A DNA stretch of 35,743 nucleotides from the NCBI GenBank assembly GCA_902766095.1, contig CACXCN010000080.1, positions 1 through 35,743 of the forward strand. The letters run 5' to 3'. The notes under the pieces are model-generated. The model saw only the letters and a program-made list of their open reading frames with translations. It was not told where the DNA came from and made no database searches. The translations under genes were made by a program, and so were the position numbers. This document shows positions 24,313 through 33,072 of the stretch, in pieces. The stretch is from an uncultured Selenomonas sp. Lineage in GTDB: Bacteria > Bacillota > Negativicutes > Selenomonadales > Selenomonadaceae. The number at the start of each line of letters is the position of its first letter. Position 1 is the stretch's first letter.

Positions 24313-25989
24313 TCACTTTCCCTTACTCTGGATTTTCGCCCAGGAGTCGCGCAGACCGACCACCTTGTTGAAAACAAGCTGTCCCGGCTGCGTATCCGGG
24401 TCGACTACGAAATAGCCTTCGCGCAGGAACTGATAGTGCTTGCCTGCAGCTGCGTATTTCACGCTCGGCTCGATGAGCGCTCCCTTGACCACCTGCAACG
24501 AATCCTTGTTCAGCGCCGCAATGAAATCCGACGGCACATTGCCATTCTCATCCGTCTGCAGCAGATAGTCATAGAGACGGACCTCGACCGGCAGCGCCGT
24601 CTTGGCAGCTACCCAATGAATCGTGCCCTTGATCTTGCGGTTGGCCGTCTTGCCGCCCGTCTTCGAATCCGGATCGCAGGTGCAGTGCAGCTCCGTTACG
24701 TTGCCGTCGGCATCCTTTATGACTTCTTCGCACTTTATGATGTAGGCATGCTTCAGACGCACCTCTCCGCCCGGCTTCAGGCGGAAATACTTCTTCGGCG
24801 GATTCTCCATGAAATCTTCCTGCTCGATATAGATCTCGCGCGAGAACGGAACATAGCGGCGGCCGCCATGCATCGGATTGTTGTCGGCCAGCAGCCACTC
24901 CTGCTTGTCCTCCGGATAGTTCGTGATGACGACCTTCAGCGGGTGCAGCACGCACATGACGCGGTCGGCATGCTCATTCAGGTCATCGCGCACGCAATGC
25001 TCGAGCATCGCCACATCGACGAGGCTGTCGGCCTTTGCCACGCCGATCTCCTCACAGAATTTCCGGATGGCTGCCGGCGTGTAGCCGCGGCGGCGCAGAC
25101 CGGATATGGTCGGCATGCGCGGATCATCCCAGCCCGAGACGTAGTGCTCCTCGACGAGCTGACGCAGCTTGCGCTTGCTCGTGACCGTATTCGTCAGGTT
25201 CAGCCGTGCGAACTCGATCTGGCGCGGCCGGGTATTCGGGTCGAAGCCCAGAGAGTCGAGCAGCCAGTCATAGAACGGACGATGCTCCTCGAACTCCAGC
25301 GTGCAGACCGAATGCGTGATGCCCTCGATCGCATCAGACAGCGGATGGGCGAAATCATACATCGGATAGATGCACCATTTGTCCCCCGTGCGATGATGCG
25401 TGACATGGGCAATGCGGTAGATGACCGTATCGCGCATGACCATGTTCGGTGACGCCATATCGATCTTCGCCCGAAGCACATGACTGCCATCCGGGAACTC
25501 GCCCGCCTTCATACGGCGGAAAAGGTCGAGATTCTCCTCGACCGAGCGATCGCGGTACGGACTGTTCTTCCCCGGCTCCGTCAGCGTGCCGCGGTACTCC
25601 TTGATCTGCTCTGCCGACAAATCATCGACATAGGCCAGCCCCTTCTTTATGAGCTGCTCCGCATAGTCATAGAGCTTATCAAAGTAATCCGAAGCGTAGA
25701 ACATGCGGTTCTGCCAGGAAAATCCCAGCCAGTGGATATCCTCCTGTATGGAGTCGACGTACTCCGTATCCTCCTTCGTCGGATTCGTATCGTCGAACCG
25801 CAGATTGCAGAGGCCATGATTATGCTCGGCCAGACCGAAATTCAGGCAGATGGACTTCGCGTGGCCGATATGCAGATAGCCGTTCGGCTCCGGCGGGAAA
25901 CGGGTATGGATGCCCTCGCTGTATTTCCCCTGTGCCAGATCGTCATCGATGATATTCTGAATGAAATTATTGCTTTTCGTCTCCTGCAT
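24313..25989 (-). CDS. glnS: Glutaminyl-tRNA synthetase
   Basis: This class I synthetase charges tRNA-Gln directly. The start at 25989 (558 residues, MQETKSNNF) follows GGGAG; the GTG at 25998 is too close to it. HIGH is at 40-43 in [17 protein letters not shown] is at 65-71, and the second signature is VTSKRKL (270-276), the GlnRS form of KMSKS with Thr where Met is common. The GlnRS-specific [14 protein letters not shown] and the two C-terminal beta-barrel domains are present. Many Firmicutes lack GlnRS and use GatCAB, so its presence supports a Negativicutes-type host. It follows the HD gene by 22 bases. Confidence 0.97.
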   Translation of the reverse strand: MQETKSNNFIQNIIDDDLAQGKYSEGIHTRFPPEPNGYLHIGHAKSICLNFGLAEHNHGLCNLRFDDTNPTKEDTEYVDSIQEDIHWLGFSWQNRMFYASDYFDKLYDYAEQLIKKGLAYVDDLSAEQIKEYRGTLTEPGKNSPYRDRSVEENLDLFRRMKAGEFPDGSHVLRAKIDMASPNMVMRDTVIYRIAHVTHHRTGDKWCIYPMYDFAHPLSDAIEGITHSVCTLEFEEHRPFYDWLLDSLGFDPNTRPRQIEFARLNLTNTVTSKRKLRQLVEEHYVSGWDDPRMPTISGLRRRGYTPAAIRKFCEEIGVAKADSLVDVAMLEHCVRDDLNEHADRVMCVLHPLKVVITNYPEDKQEWLLADNNPMHGGRRYVPFSREIYIEQEDFMENPPKKYFRLKPGGEVRLKHAYIIKCEEVIKDADGNVTELHCTCDPDSKTGGKTANRKIKGTIHWVAAKTALPVEVRLYDYLLQTDENGNVPSDFIAALNKDSLQVVKGALIEPSVKYAAAGKHYQFLREGYFVVDPDTQPGQLVFNKVVGLRDSWAKIQSKGK

Positions 25990-26011
25990 ATATACCACTC
26001 TCCCATTTATT

Positions 26012-26809
26012 TCAGAACGGCACTACATCCGTAGCTGCACATTTCTCATCTATATAAGCGCGCAAGCGCTTGATTCCTTCATCCAGTCCGGGCTGGTCCG
26101 GCAGATACTTGATGATGAGGTCCACATACCCGCGTTTCACGATCTCACGCAGCGTCCAGGCAAAATTAATATCATAGACCCACATCAGCCGCACCAGCTT
26201 GCGGTCGCCATGCGTGCGCAGACGATTATAATCCGCCTGCTTCCCCTCGGCAAAATCGCGCACGAAATCCTCGCTCACGAGCTGGCTCGCATCCGATGTT
26301 ATGAATTTCGGCGCATCCTCCGCCATCTCGGGAGCAAGGTATGGTGCCAACACCCGATATATATCAAGCTTGTCCGCATCGCGCAGCAGCTTGGCAAAGA
26401 AAAGGGCCCGCACATCATTCGTCGGCTCTATGGCTTTCTTGTTGTGATTCTTTATCGCGAACCGTACCAGCGCCTCATCCTGCGGGCTCAGCCGCTTCAT
26501 GAGCGGCAACTCCGCCAGCACGCTCAGACCGAGATTGGCATGATCCTCCGACTGCGCATCATTGAATGTCTTGTAAACCGTATACTGCTTGAACCGCCCC
26601 ACATCGTGGAACAGCCCCATGATCTCCGCCAGCTGCACATCATGCTGCGACAGCCCCAGATAGCTGGCCAGCTCACGAGCAATCGCCGTCACCTTGCCAG
26701 TATGGATCACCTTGATATCGATCCCCTGCTTCACCTCAGGGTCATCCGTATCATAGCTATGCATATACTGATTCATCCAGCTATGCATCTCTCTAAGCAA
26801 CTCGTCCAA
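26012..26809 (-). CDS. HD-domain phosphohydrolase
   Basis: This 265-residue protein has the metal-binding HD pattern: His36 in VIHTGKV, His68-Asp69 in [10 protein letters not shown], His90 in SEDHANLG, the helix with IKNHNKK, and Asp144 in [12 protein letters not shown] proteins of this kind hydrolyse phosphate esters such as nucleotides or cyclic nucleotides; the substrate is unknown. The start is a TTG, eight bases after GAGG; Met8 is an alternative. It leads HD-glnS-small unknown-permease, with a TATAAT about 46 bases upstream. Confidence 0.87.
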   Translation of the reverse strand: MDELLREMHSWMNQYMHSYDTDDPEVKQGIDIKVIHTGKVTAIARELASYLGLSQHDVQLAEIMGLFHDVGRFKQYTVYKTFNDAQSEDHANLGLSVLAELPLMKRLSPQDEALVRFAIKNHNKKAIEPTNDVRALFFAKLLRDADKLDIYRVLAPYLAPEMAEDAPKFITSDASQLVSEDFVRDFAEGKQADYNRLRTHGDRKLVRLMWVYDINFAWTLREIVKRGYVDLIIKYLPDQPGLDEGIKRLRAYIDEKCAATDVVPF

Positions 26810-26854
26810 TATAAACGCCTCATCAAATAATTAACATATAAAATATACTTTTCT

Positions 26855-26860
26855 ATTATA
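26855..26860 (-). promoter_or_regulatory. Probable -10 of the HD-glnS operon
   Basis: A perfect TATAAT on the minus strand lies about 46 bases before the HD start in an AT-rich stretch. The hexamer 17 bases upstream (TGGTAA) is a poor -35, so activator help is possible. Confidence 0.45.
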
Positions 26861-26922
26861 CCCCCTTTGTTAAGATTTTACCATAGTCAAAGGATGTATA
26901 CAGATGTATGTTTCAAATACTC

Positions 26923-26945
26923 AGTCTTCCCCTCAGGGGAAGGCT
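26923..26945 (-). repeat. CTTCCCC/GGGGAAG palindrome after the membrane-anchored unknown
   Basis: A 10-base inverted repeat with one imperfect pair (26923-26932 and 26936-26945) and a three-base loop begins three bases past the stop of the preceding gene. It resembles the left part of the repeat at 35638-35687. It could act as a terminator, but the following minus-strand sequence is not a clean U tract. Confidence 0.55.
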
Positions 26946-26948
26946 CCT

Positions 26949-27665
26949 TCACTCTTCCTCCTGCGACAACAGCAACTCATACAGCTCGATCATCTGTCCC
27001 AGCTGCTGGATTTCCTCGCTGCTGATCGCCTGCGAGCGCGATTTGCCGCCGGCCTTGTAGTACACCAGCTGCCCGCCGCCAACGGCAGCAGCCCGCGCGA
27101 CTGCGAGACCATCTGCGTCAAACGTGAACTGGCTCCGCTCCGTCAGCGCTCCCGCATCCTGCGCCATGCTCCGCTGCTGACGCTCCGGCTGCAGCGCGAT
27201 ATCTACAGACTGCCCCTTTGCTGACAGCGTCAGATGGTCACCATAGATCCAGGCCGTCTGGGCCGGATCATCGATTGTATAGTGGTAGACGATCTCCCCC
27301 AGCAGCTGCACGCCCTGATTCCCCCGACGCACGAAAGCCTCCAGATAAAGCCCGCTGGACAGATCAGCCGCCCGCGCGAGCGGGAAGCGGTAATACGTAT
27401 TGCCGCTCACTGTCTCGACCTGCATCGACTGCTCCAGCTCATCGATGCGAGCCTCACGGGCCTCACGCTGCTGCTTTGCCTGCGCCAGCGCCTGCTGCTC
27501 TGCATCAGACACCGATGCTGCCGTATTCGTAGCCGTCGATGCCGGGCTGGCAGCCGGCTGCTGCGAGCTCGACATATGATCGACCACATAGTAGGCGACG
27601 CCGCCCGCCACCATGATGCACAGATATACGGCGAGCGCTATCCCGATCAGGCGCCGCCTGCTCAC
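26949..27665 (-). CDS. Membrane-anchored protein of unknown function
   Basis: This 238-residue protein starts MSRRRLIGIALAVYLCIMVAGGVAYYVV, a basic start and a single membrane segment (about 7-28). A Ser/Ala/Thr-rich linker (32-52) and a coiled-coil stretch of Gln, Ala, Arg and Glu (53-82) follow. The rest (about 85-238) appears to be a beta-rich extracytoplasmic domain with IVYHYTIDDPAQTAWIYGDHLTLSAKG. The start is GTG with GAGGT seven bases upstream, and it overlaps the nitroreductase stop (GTGA). I do not recognise the family; its location is probably cell envelope. Confidence 0.72.
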   Translation of the reverse strand: MSRRRLIGIALAVYLCIMVAGGVAYYVVDHMSSSQQPAASPASTATNTAASVSDAEQQALAQAKQQREAREARIDELEQSMQVETVSGNTYYRFPLARAADLSSGLYLEAFVRRGNQGVQLLGEIVYHYTIDDPAQTAWIYGDHLTLSAKGQSVDIALQPERQQRSMAQDAGALTERSQFTFDADGLAVARAAAVGGGQLVYYKAGGKSRSQAISSEEIQQLGQMIELYELLLSQEEE

Positions 27666-28183
27666 CGCTCGACCTCATGGACGGCATCCCAGCGCAGCTT
27701 TTCCTCCGTATGCGGATGGAGCTCCTGCCCCAGCAGCCCCAGTGAAAGCACGGCCTCCGGCGCTACATCATCCGGCAGCGACAGCACATCGCGCACATAC
27801 TGCACCGTATCGCTGCCATCCACACGCGTGCGCAGACGCAGCTGCACCCAGCAGCTGCCGAGTCCGAGACTATAGGCAGCCAGATGCATATAGCCCATGA
27901 CGAGCGCACAGTCCTCGACCCAGACATCGCTGGTCTCCGGCCGGCCGCATACGACGATTGCCGCTGCCGCATGCTCCAGCATCTTCGCCGCCGCCCGGCT
28001 CTGCGACAGCTTTACCAGCAGCTCCGGATCCTGCACCACATACAGCTCGTAGGGATACTTGCTATGCCCGGACGGTGCCAGCAGCCCGGCCTCGATGACC
28101 TCATGCAGCACCTCCGGCGCGATCTCCCCCTCCGCATAGCGACGTACACTGCGGCGATTCTTTATGGCTTCCATAGTATTCAT
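27662..28183 (-). CDS. Nitroreductase family flavoprotein
   Basis: This 173-residue FMN-dependent oxidoreductase of the nitroreductase fold has the N-terminal MEAIKNRRSVRRYAEGEI with the phosphate-binding Arg residues. LLAPSGHSKYPYELYVV follows, with Ser-Gly-His-Ser-Lys where many members have an Asn/Gln-Pro-Trp motif. AAYSLGLGSCWVQL and SLGLLGQE come later. The ATG at 28183 has GGGGTGG upstream and is preferred over the GTG at 28192. It is short for the family and overlaps the following membrane protein gene. The substrate is unknown. Confidence 0.88.
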   Translation of the reverse strand: MNTMEAIKNRRSVRRYAEGEIAPEVLHEVIEAGLLAPSGHSKYPYELYVVQDPELLVKLSQSRAAAKMLEHAAAAIVVCGRPETSDVWVEDCALVMGYMHLAAYSLGLGSCWVQLRLRTRVDGSDTVQYVRDVLSLPDDVAPEAVLSLGLLGQELHPHTEEKLRWDAVHEVER

Positions 28184-28225
28184 GATATCCACCCCACATA
28201 ATCATTCTGTTTTTAATCTAAAACA

Positions 28226-28234
28226 ATTATACCA
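28226..28234 (-). promoter_or_regulatory. Extended -10 promoter of the nitroreductase operon
   Basis: TGG followed by a perfect TATAAT on the minus strand (28226-28234) is an extended -10 about 43 bases before the nitroreductase start. It lies just beyond the terminator at 28265-28295. Confidence 0.6.
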
Positions 28235-28264
28235 CAGATCCCTCCCAACCTTCTATAGGTACAC

Positions 28265-28295
28265 AAAAAGCCTAACTAATAAAAGTCAGGCTTTT
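28265..28295 (-). terminator. Second terminator downstream of tRNA-Pro
   Basis: An 11-bp stem (28266-28276 and 28285-28295, one G-U pair on the minus strand) with an 8-base loop is followed by a run of T. It lies about 56 bases beyond the tRNA terminator. I see no gene between them, so it probably backs up that terminator. Confidence 0.7.
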
Positions 28296-28351
28296 GCAAC
28301 GCGTATATGACAGATACCAAAACTGCTTTCCTGAAGCGAAAACGTAGAAAC

Positions 28352-28383
28352 AACAAAAAAGAGGCTGTACTCCACAGCCTCTT
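28352..28383 (-). terminator. Intrinsic terminator of tRNA-Pro / RND operon
   Basis: A perfect 10-bp stem (28359-28368 and 28374-28383) with a five-base loop runs into six or more T on the minus strand. It lies 13 bases past the CCA end of the tRNA gene. Confidence 0.9.
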
Positions 28384-28396
28384 CTGACTTTCAAAC

Positions 28397-28473
28397 TGGT
28401 CGGGATGACAGGGTTCGAACCTGCGGCCTCATCGTCCCGAACGATGCGCGCTACCAAACTGCGCCACATCCCG
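28397..28473 (-). tRNA. tRNA-Pro (anticodon CGG)
   Basis: The 77-base cloverleaf is complete on the minus strand. It has acceptor arms CGGGATG/CATCCCG, D-stem GCGC/GCGC, anticodon stem CATCG/CGATG around loop TTCGGGA, a T-loop TTCGAAC, discriminator A and an encoded CCA. The anticodon CGG reads CCG proline codons. It begins 18 bases after the RND pump stop codon. Confidence 0.97.
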
Positions 28474-28485
28474 ACAACAAAAACA

Positions 28486-28514
28486 ATTATACTACGACTC
28501 TTCCTTTTTGGCAA
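28486..28514 (-). promoter_or_regulatory. Promoter of tRNA-Pro inside the 3' end of the RND gene
   Basis: TTGCCA (28509-28514), a 17-base spacer and a perfect TATAAT (28486-28491) on the minus strand would start transcription about seven bases before the tRNA. The -35 and spacer lie within the last codons of the RND pump gene, and the -10 overlaps its stop region. Confidence 0.75.
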
Positions 28515-31500
28515 CCCCCTGCATGACAAGATTTGGAGTTTTTTTCGCAAAAAAGAGAAAAATAATCGGAATGACGACGAGGGTGAACACCGTGGAGGTC
28601 AGCAGACCACCGATGATGACCCAGGCCATGGACGAGCGCGTCTCGGATCCGGCCGTCATGGCCAGAGCCGTCGGCAGCATGCCGACCATCATCGTGATCG
28701 TCGTCATGAATATCGGTTTGAGCCGGACGCGGCCGGCTTCCTTTACGGCCTCGAGCGCCGTCATGCCCCGGTCCATGAGCGTCAGCGTATAGTCGATGAG
28801 CAGCGTGCCATTCTTCGCCACGATGCCGTCCATGACGAGGATACCGATCATGGAGTAGAGGTTCAGCGTGTTATGCGTCAGGAACAGCAGCAGCACAGAG
28901 CCGATGAGGCCCAGCGGCAGCGAGAACATGCGGATGAACGGCGTGATGACCGACTCATAGAGCACGGCCAGCAGCATGTATATGAGCACGAGCGCCAGCA
29001 ACAGCGCGCTGATGAGCTCGGTGAATGTCTCATCCATTTTCGTTGACTGGCCCTTGAACCTGTAGGTAACCGTACTGCCGAGATCGGCTTTCTTCAGTGC
29101 TTTCTTCACATCCTTGGTGACATCGCCCACAGGCCGGCCGCTCGTATTGGCGCCGATCGCTACGGAGCGCTGCTTGTCGACGCGCCGGATGCTGACGGGA
29201 CCGCGGCCGTTCTTGATTGTCGCCACATCACCGAGGTAGATGAGCTTGCCATTGGCCGAGAGCGGCACGCGCGATACGTCCGAGGCCTTGAATCCATCGG
29301 CGCCGCGGAACCGGACTTTTATCTTCGTATCCTGGCCGCCATTCAGCGCATCATTCTTCAGCTCTCCGGCCGACACACCCGATATGGCGGAGGAAAAGGC
29401 CGTATCGACATCATCGAGCGACGTGCCGTATGTCTTGAGACGCTCTCGGTCTACGGTCAGCTGCAGCTCAGGCATGCCCTCCGTATAGGTGCTGTTCACA
29501 TCGGTGACGCCGGGCACATCCTTCTCGAGTATCTGCATGACGCGCTCCGCCGCACTGTTCAGTTCCTCATTGTTGTTGCCGCGCAGCTCGATCTGGAGCG
29601 TACCGCCGCCATTGCGGGCACCACCGCCACCGGATATACCGGCTACGGAGGTCTGCGTCTCGGATACGCGGACATCGGCTTCCTTGATCCCCGCAGCGAA
29701 ATCGCGCACCTCGTTGGCTACCTCCCATACCGAGCGGCTGCGTTCCTGCCGCGGTACGAGCTCGACCTTGATCCGCCCCTCATAGGCGGTAGAGCCGCCG
29801 GCATGCGTCATGTAGTAGCGCACTTCCGGTATCTCGCTGAGCTTTTCCTCCAGCTGCCTGGCCACGCGGTTGCTGACCTCGGCGGACGAGCGCACGGGGG
29901 CCTGGATGTTTATGGTAAATGATGACTCATCGGTCTGGGGCATATACTCCATGCCCACGAGCCCCAGCGGCACGAGCGCCATGACGCCGGCGAATACGGC
30001 CACGATGCCCACGAGCAGCTTGCGCTGATGTCCGAGGCTCCAGTCCAGGATCGCATCGTATTTCCTGATTGCCGCCGCCTCGAGCCGGTCCATGAAATTC
30101 CAGAGACGTGTCTTGTCGGGATGAAAGCCGCCCCGGAAGAACCGCGACGCCATCATCGGCGTCAGGGTAAAGGACACGAACAACGAGAACGCCCCGGCAA
30201 AAACGATGGTCAGACCGAACTGACGGAAATACTGCCCCGTCATGCCATTCATGAAGGCAATCGGCATGAACACCGCGGCATCGCAGAGCGTGATGGCTAC
30301 CGCCGCCATGCCGATCTCGGTACGCCCCTTCTCCGCTGCCACATCCGGCGCCTCGCCCATGCGCAGATGGCGCGTGATATTCTCGAGCACGACGATTGAG
30401 TCATCGACGAGTATGCCGACGCACAGCGTCATGCCCATGAGCGACATCATATTGAATGTAAAGCCGAATATATACATCGCGAAGAACGTCGAGATGAGCG
30501 AGGTCGGTATGGCGATCATGACAGCTGCCGTCGAGCGCCAGCCGCGCAGGAACAGGAACAGCACGAGTCCGGTCGTGATCAGGCCCTCGATGAGCGTCCC
30601 CAGCGTGTTATGCAGCGAGGTATTGACATAGTCGGCGTCATTCGACACGACGACGAACTGGTAGTCCGGATAGTTCTTGCGCAGCTTCTGCACGCTGTCG
30701 AGGATATTGGCCGCCGTCTGGACGACATTCGCATCACTGTTCTTATAGATCAGGACATTGACCGAGTCCTCGCCATTCAGACGACCATAGCGCTCGATGC
30801 GGGCATCCTGCTCGCGGACGGTAGCTACAGCTGTCAGCGGTACAGGCTTGTTATCAGTATTCTTGACCTGGACCTTCTCGATATCGGCTGCCTTGGCATA
30901 CTGGGCGATGACGCGCACATCGGATTTCGTCTGCTCCGTATAGACAGAGCCGGACGGCAGCAGCTGGTTTTCCGCCTTGATCGCATTCGCGATGCGCGTG
31001 AGCGTCAGCTTGTAGGCCGCCATCTTGTCGCGGTCGACCTCGATTGCAACTTCTTTGTCGCGCCCGCCATGCAGCTCGACCTCCGAGACACCCCCGGCCT
31101 GCTGCAGCACTTCCTGGAATACATTCTCAGTCTCCGAATAGGTGTCAGCCAGACTGTGCTGAGACATGACCGCGAGCTCGACGATTGGCTTGGCGTTCAT
31201 ATCGCGCTTGATGACGACCGGTGTCTCGGCCTCATCAGGCAGCTTGCGCATGATGGCTTCGACCTTTTTCGTCGCATCGATAGCTGCGGCATCCGCATCC
31301 GCATCGAACTCGAGCTCGAGCCCCACGCGTGCCTGCTCATAGCTGGCCGTCGATGTTATCTTCTTTACATTCGACACCGAGGAGACAGCGTCCTCGATGG
31401 GCTTTACGATCTCCTGCTCGACCGACTCGGCACTGGCCCCCGGATATTTCACGCGGACCGTCACATACGGCGTATTCAGCGCCGGCAACAGCTCGACGCC

Positions 31501-31596
31501 GATGCGGTAGTAGCTGTAGCAGCCCAGTACCACGAAGAAAGCCACGATCATCGATATGCCGACCGGGCGCTTGATAGATAGACGGGTTATGTTCAC
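28492..31596 (-). CDS. RND-family efflux pump, inner-membrane transporter (AcrB/HAE1-like)
   Basis: This proton-driven exporter trimer works with a periplasmic adaptor and an outer-membrane channel. The start is a GTG at 31596 that overlaps the adaptor stop (GTGA), with GGAGG ten bases upstream. The protein then begins VNITRLSIKRPVGISMIVAFF and has 1034 residues. It has the 12-helix RND plan with two large periplasmic loops. The proton-relay motif MTLCVGILVDDSIVVLENI (helix 4, paired Asp) and the matching helix 10 region MIGILVMDGIVAKNGTLLIDYT are present, as is the porter segment PGASAESVEQEIVKPIEDAV. The motifs fit drug/hydrophobe exporters rather than metal exporters. No TolC-like gene is in the window. 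Confidence 0.96.
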   Translation of the reverse strand: MNITRLSIKRPVGISMIVAFFVVLGCYSYYRIGVELLPALNTPYVTVRVKYPGASAESVEQEIVKPIEDAVSSVSNVKKITSTASYEQARVGLELEFDADADAAAIDATKKVEAIMRKLPDEAETPVVIKRDMNAKPIVELAVMSQHSLADTYSETENVFQEVLQQAGGVSEVELHGGRDKEVAIEVDRDKMAAYKLTLTRIANAIKAENQLLPSGSVYTEQTKSDVRVIAQYAKAADIEKVQVKNTDNKPVPLTAVATVREQDARIERYGRLNGEDSVNVLIYKNSDANVVQTAANILDSVQKLRKNYPDYQFVVVSNDADYVNTSLHNTLGTLIEGLITTGLVLFLFLRGWRSTAAVMIAIPTSLISTFFAMYIFGFTFNMMSLMGMTLCVGILVDDSIVVLENITRHLRMGEAPDVAAEKGRTEIGMAAVAITLCDAAVFMPIAFMNGMTGQYFRQFGLTIVFAGAFSLFVSFTLTPMMASRFFRGGFHPDKTRLWNFMDRLEAAAIRKYDAILDWSLGHQRKLLVGIVAVFAGVMALVPLGLVGMEYMPQTDESSFTINIQAPVRSSAEVSNRVARQLEEKLSEIPEVRYYMTHAGGSTAYEGRIKVELVPRQERSRSVWEVANEVRDFAAGIKEADVRVSETQTSVAGISGGGGARNGGGTLQIELRGNNNEELNSAAERVMQILEKDVPGVTDVNSTYTEGMPELQLTVDRERLKTYGTSLDDVDTAFSSAISGVSAGELKNDALNGGQDTKIKVRFRGADGFKASDVSRVPLSANGKLIYLGDVATIKNGRGPVSIRRVDKQRSVAIGANTSGRPVGDVTKDVKKALKKADLGSTVTYRFKGQSTKMDETFTELISALLLALVLIYMLLAVLYESVITPFIRMFSLPLGLIGSVLLLFLTHNTLNLYSMIGILVMDGIVAKNGTLLIDYTLTLMDRGMTALEAVKEAGRVRLKPIFMTTITMMVGMLPTALAMTAGSETRSSMAWVIIGGLLTSTVFTLVVIPIIFLFFAKKTPNLVMQGVAKKEES

Positions 31597-32882
31597 GACG
31601 CATGCGCCTCCGCTCCGGCGGCTCCGGCTTCGCTGTCGCTGCTCCATACTGCCTGCACCGCTGTACCATCAGACAGCTTGTCCTGATTCGTGAGCACGAC
31701 GACATCCCCATCTTCTATACCATCGATGATTTCCTCAGACTCATCATTGATGAGACCGATCTTCACCTCGCGCTCCGTGACGCTGCCATCGCTCCGCAGT
31801 ACGAACAGTGTCTGCCGGCCATTGCGCGACATCACGGCCTCCTTCGGTACGAACAGCGTCTGCTCGCGCTGCAGGATATCGATCGCCGTATGAGCGAACA
31901 GGCCCGCCTTTATATTCTCCGGCGACTCATCGAGCTCGATGCGCACCTGATACGTCTTCGATGTATCATCCATGGCCGGGCTGACATAGATGATGCGCCC
32001 ATTGTAGTCGCCGCCCAGTGCATCGATGGTCATGACGACCTCCATCCCTGGCTGCAGTATGGCAGCATCGCTCTCTGACAGCGTGCAGTCTACATTGATA
32101 TGGCTGTTGTCGACGAGCGAGAACGTCTTCGTCCCGGCCGGCGCTATGGCACCGACCTCGGCGGAACGATAGCCGATGACGCCATCCCGCGGAGCGCGCA
32201 GGATCATATCATCGCGCTGCTTCTCGAGCGCCTCGCGCTGATGCTCATTCTTCTGAGCCGCGTATTCCTTCGACGCTACGCTGGCGGGCGAGCCGTCACT
32301 ATCGGCATTCGCCTGATTGGCCAGCACTTCGAACGACGCTTTCGAGCTCATGTATTCCTGCTTCACCGCGTCCAGTGTATCCTGCGATATGGCGCCGATG
32401 GAGAACAGATATTTGTTGCGCTCATACTTATCCTCCACGACGGCGAGGTCATTGCGCGCTTTTATATAATTCGCATCGTAGGTCGCCGCCGCCACCTGGG
32501 CATCCGACCAGGCCGCACCGGCCGCCGCCTGGCTCTCGCGTATCGATATATCGAGGTCGCCCATATCCTGGACCATGAGCACCTGACCTGCCGTCACGTG
32601 ATCGCCGAGATCCGCATACACGGCGACGATGCGTCCCGTATACTTCGGTGCCAGCGCGATATTCGCGTCAGCTACCGTCTGGCCGGACAGCGCGATATGG
32701 CGCATCATATCCTGACGATCGATGCGCATGACCTGCACGAGCGGCTTGTCATGCCGGATATTCTGCGCCAGCTTGCGTCCCTGCCCCATATACACATAAA
32801 GTGCCGCCAGGAGCAGGACGACGACCACCGCTCCCGCGATGCGGAACTGCTTCCGACTCAGATTGTGAATACTATGTCTCAT
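31593..32882 (-). CDS. RND efflux periplasmic adaptor (membrane fusion protein)
   Basis: The adaptor links the RND pump to an outer-membrane channel. The ATG at 32882 follows AAGGA by eight bases and gives 429 residues; the frame to 32903 opens at an unsupported TTG. It has an N-terminal membrane anchor (about 14-34, no lipobox). The first lipoyl half includes APKYTGRIVAVYADLGDHVTAGQVL. A helical hairpin follows, then the second lipoyl half MILRAPRDGVIGYRSAEVGAIAPAGT, and a beta-barrel domain ending with GLINDESEEIIDGIEDGDVVV. It is coupled to the pump gene by a four-base overlap. Confidence 0.94.
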   Translation of the reverse strand: MRHSIHNLSRKQFRIAGAVVVVLLLAALYVYMGQGRKLAQNIRHDKPLVQVMRIDRQDMMRHIALSGQTVADANIALAPKYTGRIVAVYADLGDHVTAGQVLMVQDMGDLDISIRESQAAAGAAWSDAQVAAATYDANYIKARNDLAVVEDKYERNKYLFSIGAISQDTLDAVKQEYMSSKASFEVLANQANADSDGSPASVASKEYAAQKNEHQREALEKQRDDMILRAPRDGVIGYRSAEVGAIAPAGTKTFSLVDNSHINVDCTLSESDAAILQPGMEVVMTIDALGGDYNGRIIYVSPAMDDTSKTYQVRIELDESPENIKAGLFAHTAIDILQREQTLFVPKEAVMSRNGRQTLFVLRSDGSVTEREVKIGLINDESEEIIDGIEDGDVVVLTNQDKLSDGTAVQAVWSSDSEAGAAGAEAHAS

Positions 32883-32914
32883 ACACTTCATCCTTTTATA
32901 CAATCTACCCTCTC

Positions 32915-32923
32915 ATTCTAGCA
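32915..32923 (-). promoter_or_regulatory. Extended -10 promoter of the RND operon
   Basis: TGC followed by TAGAAT on the minus strand (32915-32923) lies about 33 bases before the adaptor start. No good -35 is seen. It faces away from the fprA promoter across a gap of about 75 bases. Confidence 0.45.
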
Positions 32924-32998
32924 TAAATGTGAACCGTTTTGCTATAAATATATTTATCGTTTAGGGAAATTTTATATTGTTCATCTGAAGTTTACTAA

Positions 32999-33027
32999 TT
33001 GCCAAATGCCCTGGTACGCGGTAAAAT
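32999..33027 (+). promoter_or_regulatory. Promoter of fprA
   Basis: TTGCCA (32999-33004), a 17-base spacer and TAAAAT (33022-33027) on the plus strand give a leader of roughly 40 bases. AAAGGAGC lies six bases before the ATG. Confidence 0.65.
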
Positions 33028-33072
33028 GGAATAGTAAACCGATAACCATGAAGTGCGAAAGGAGCTTTACGA

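Noticed and set aside
28272-28550. A 92-residue minus-strand open frame
   Set aside because: It runs through tRNA-Pro and its terminator.
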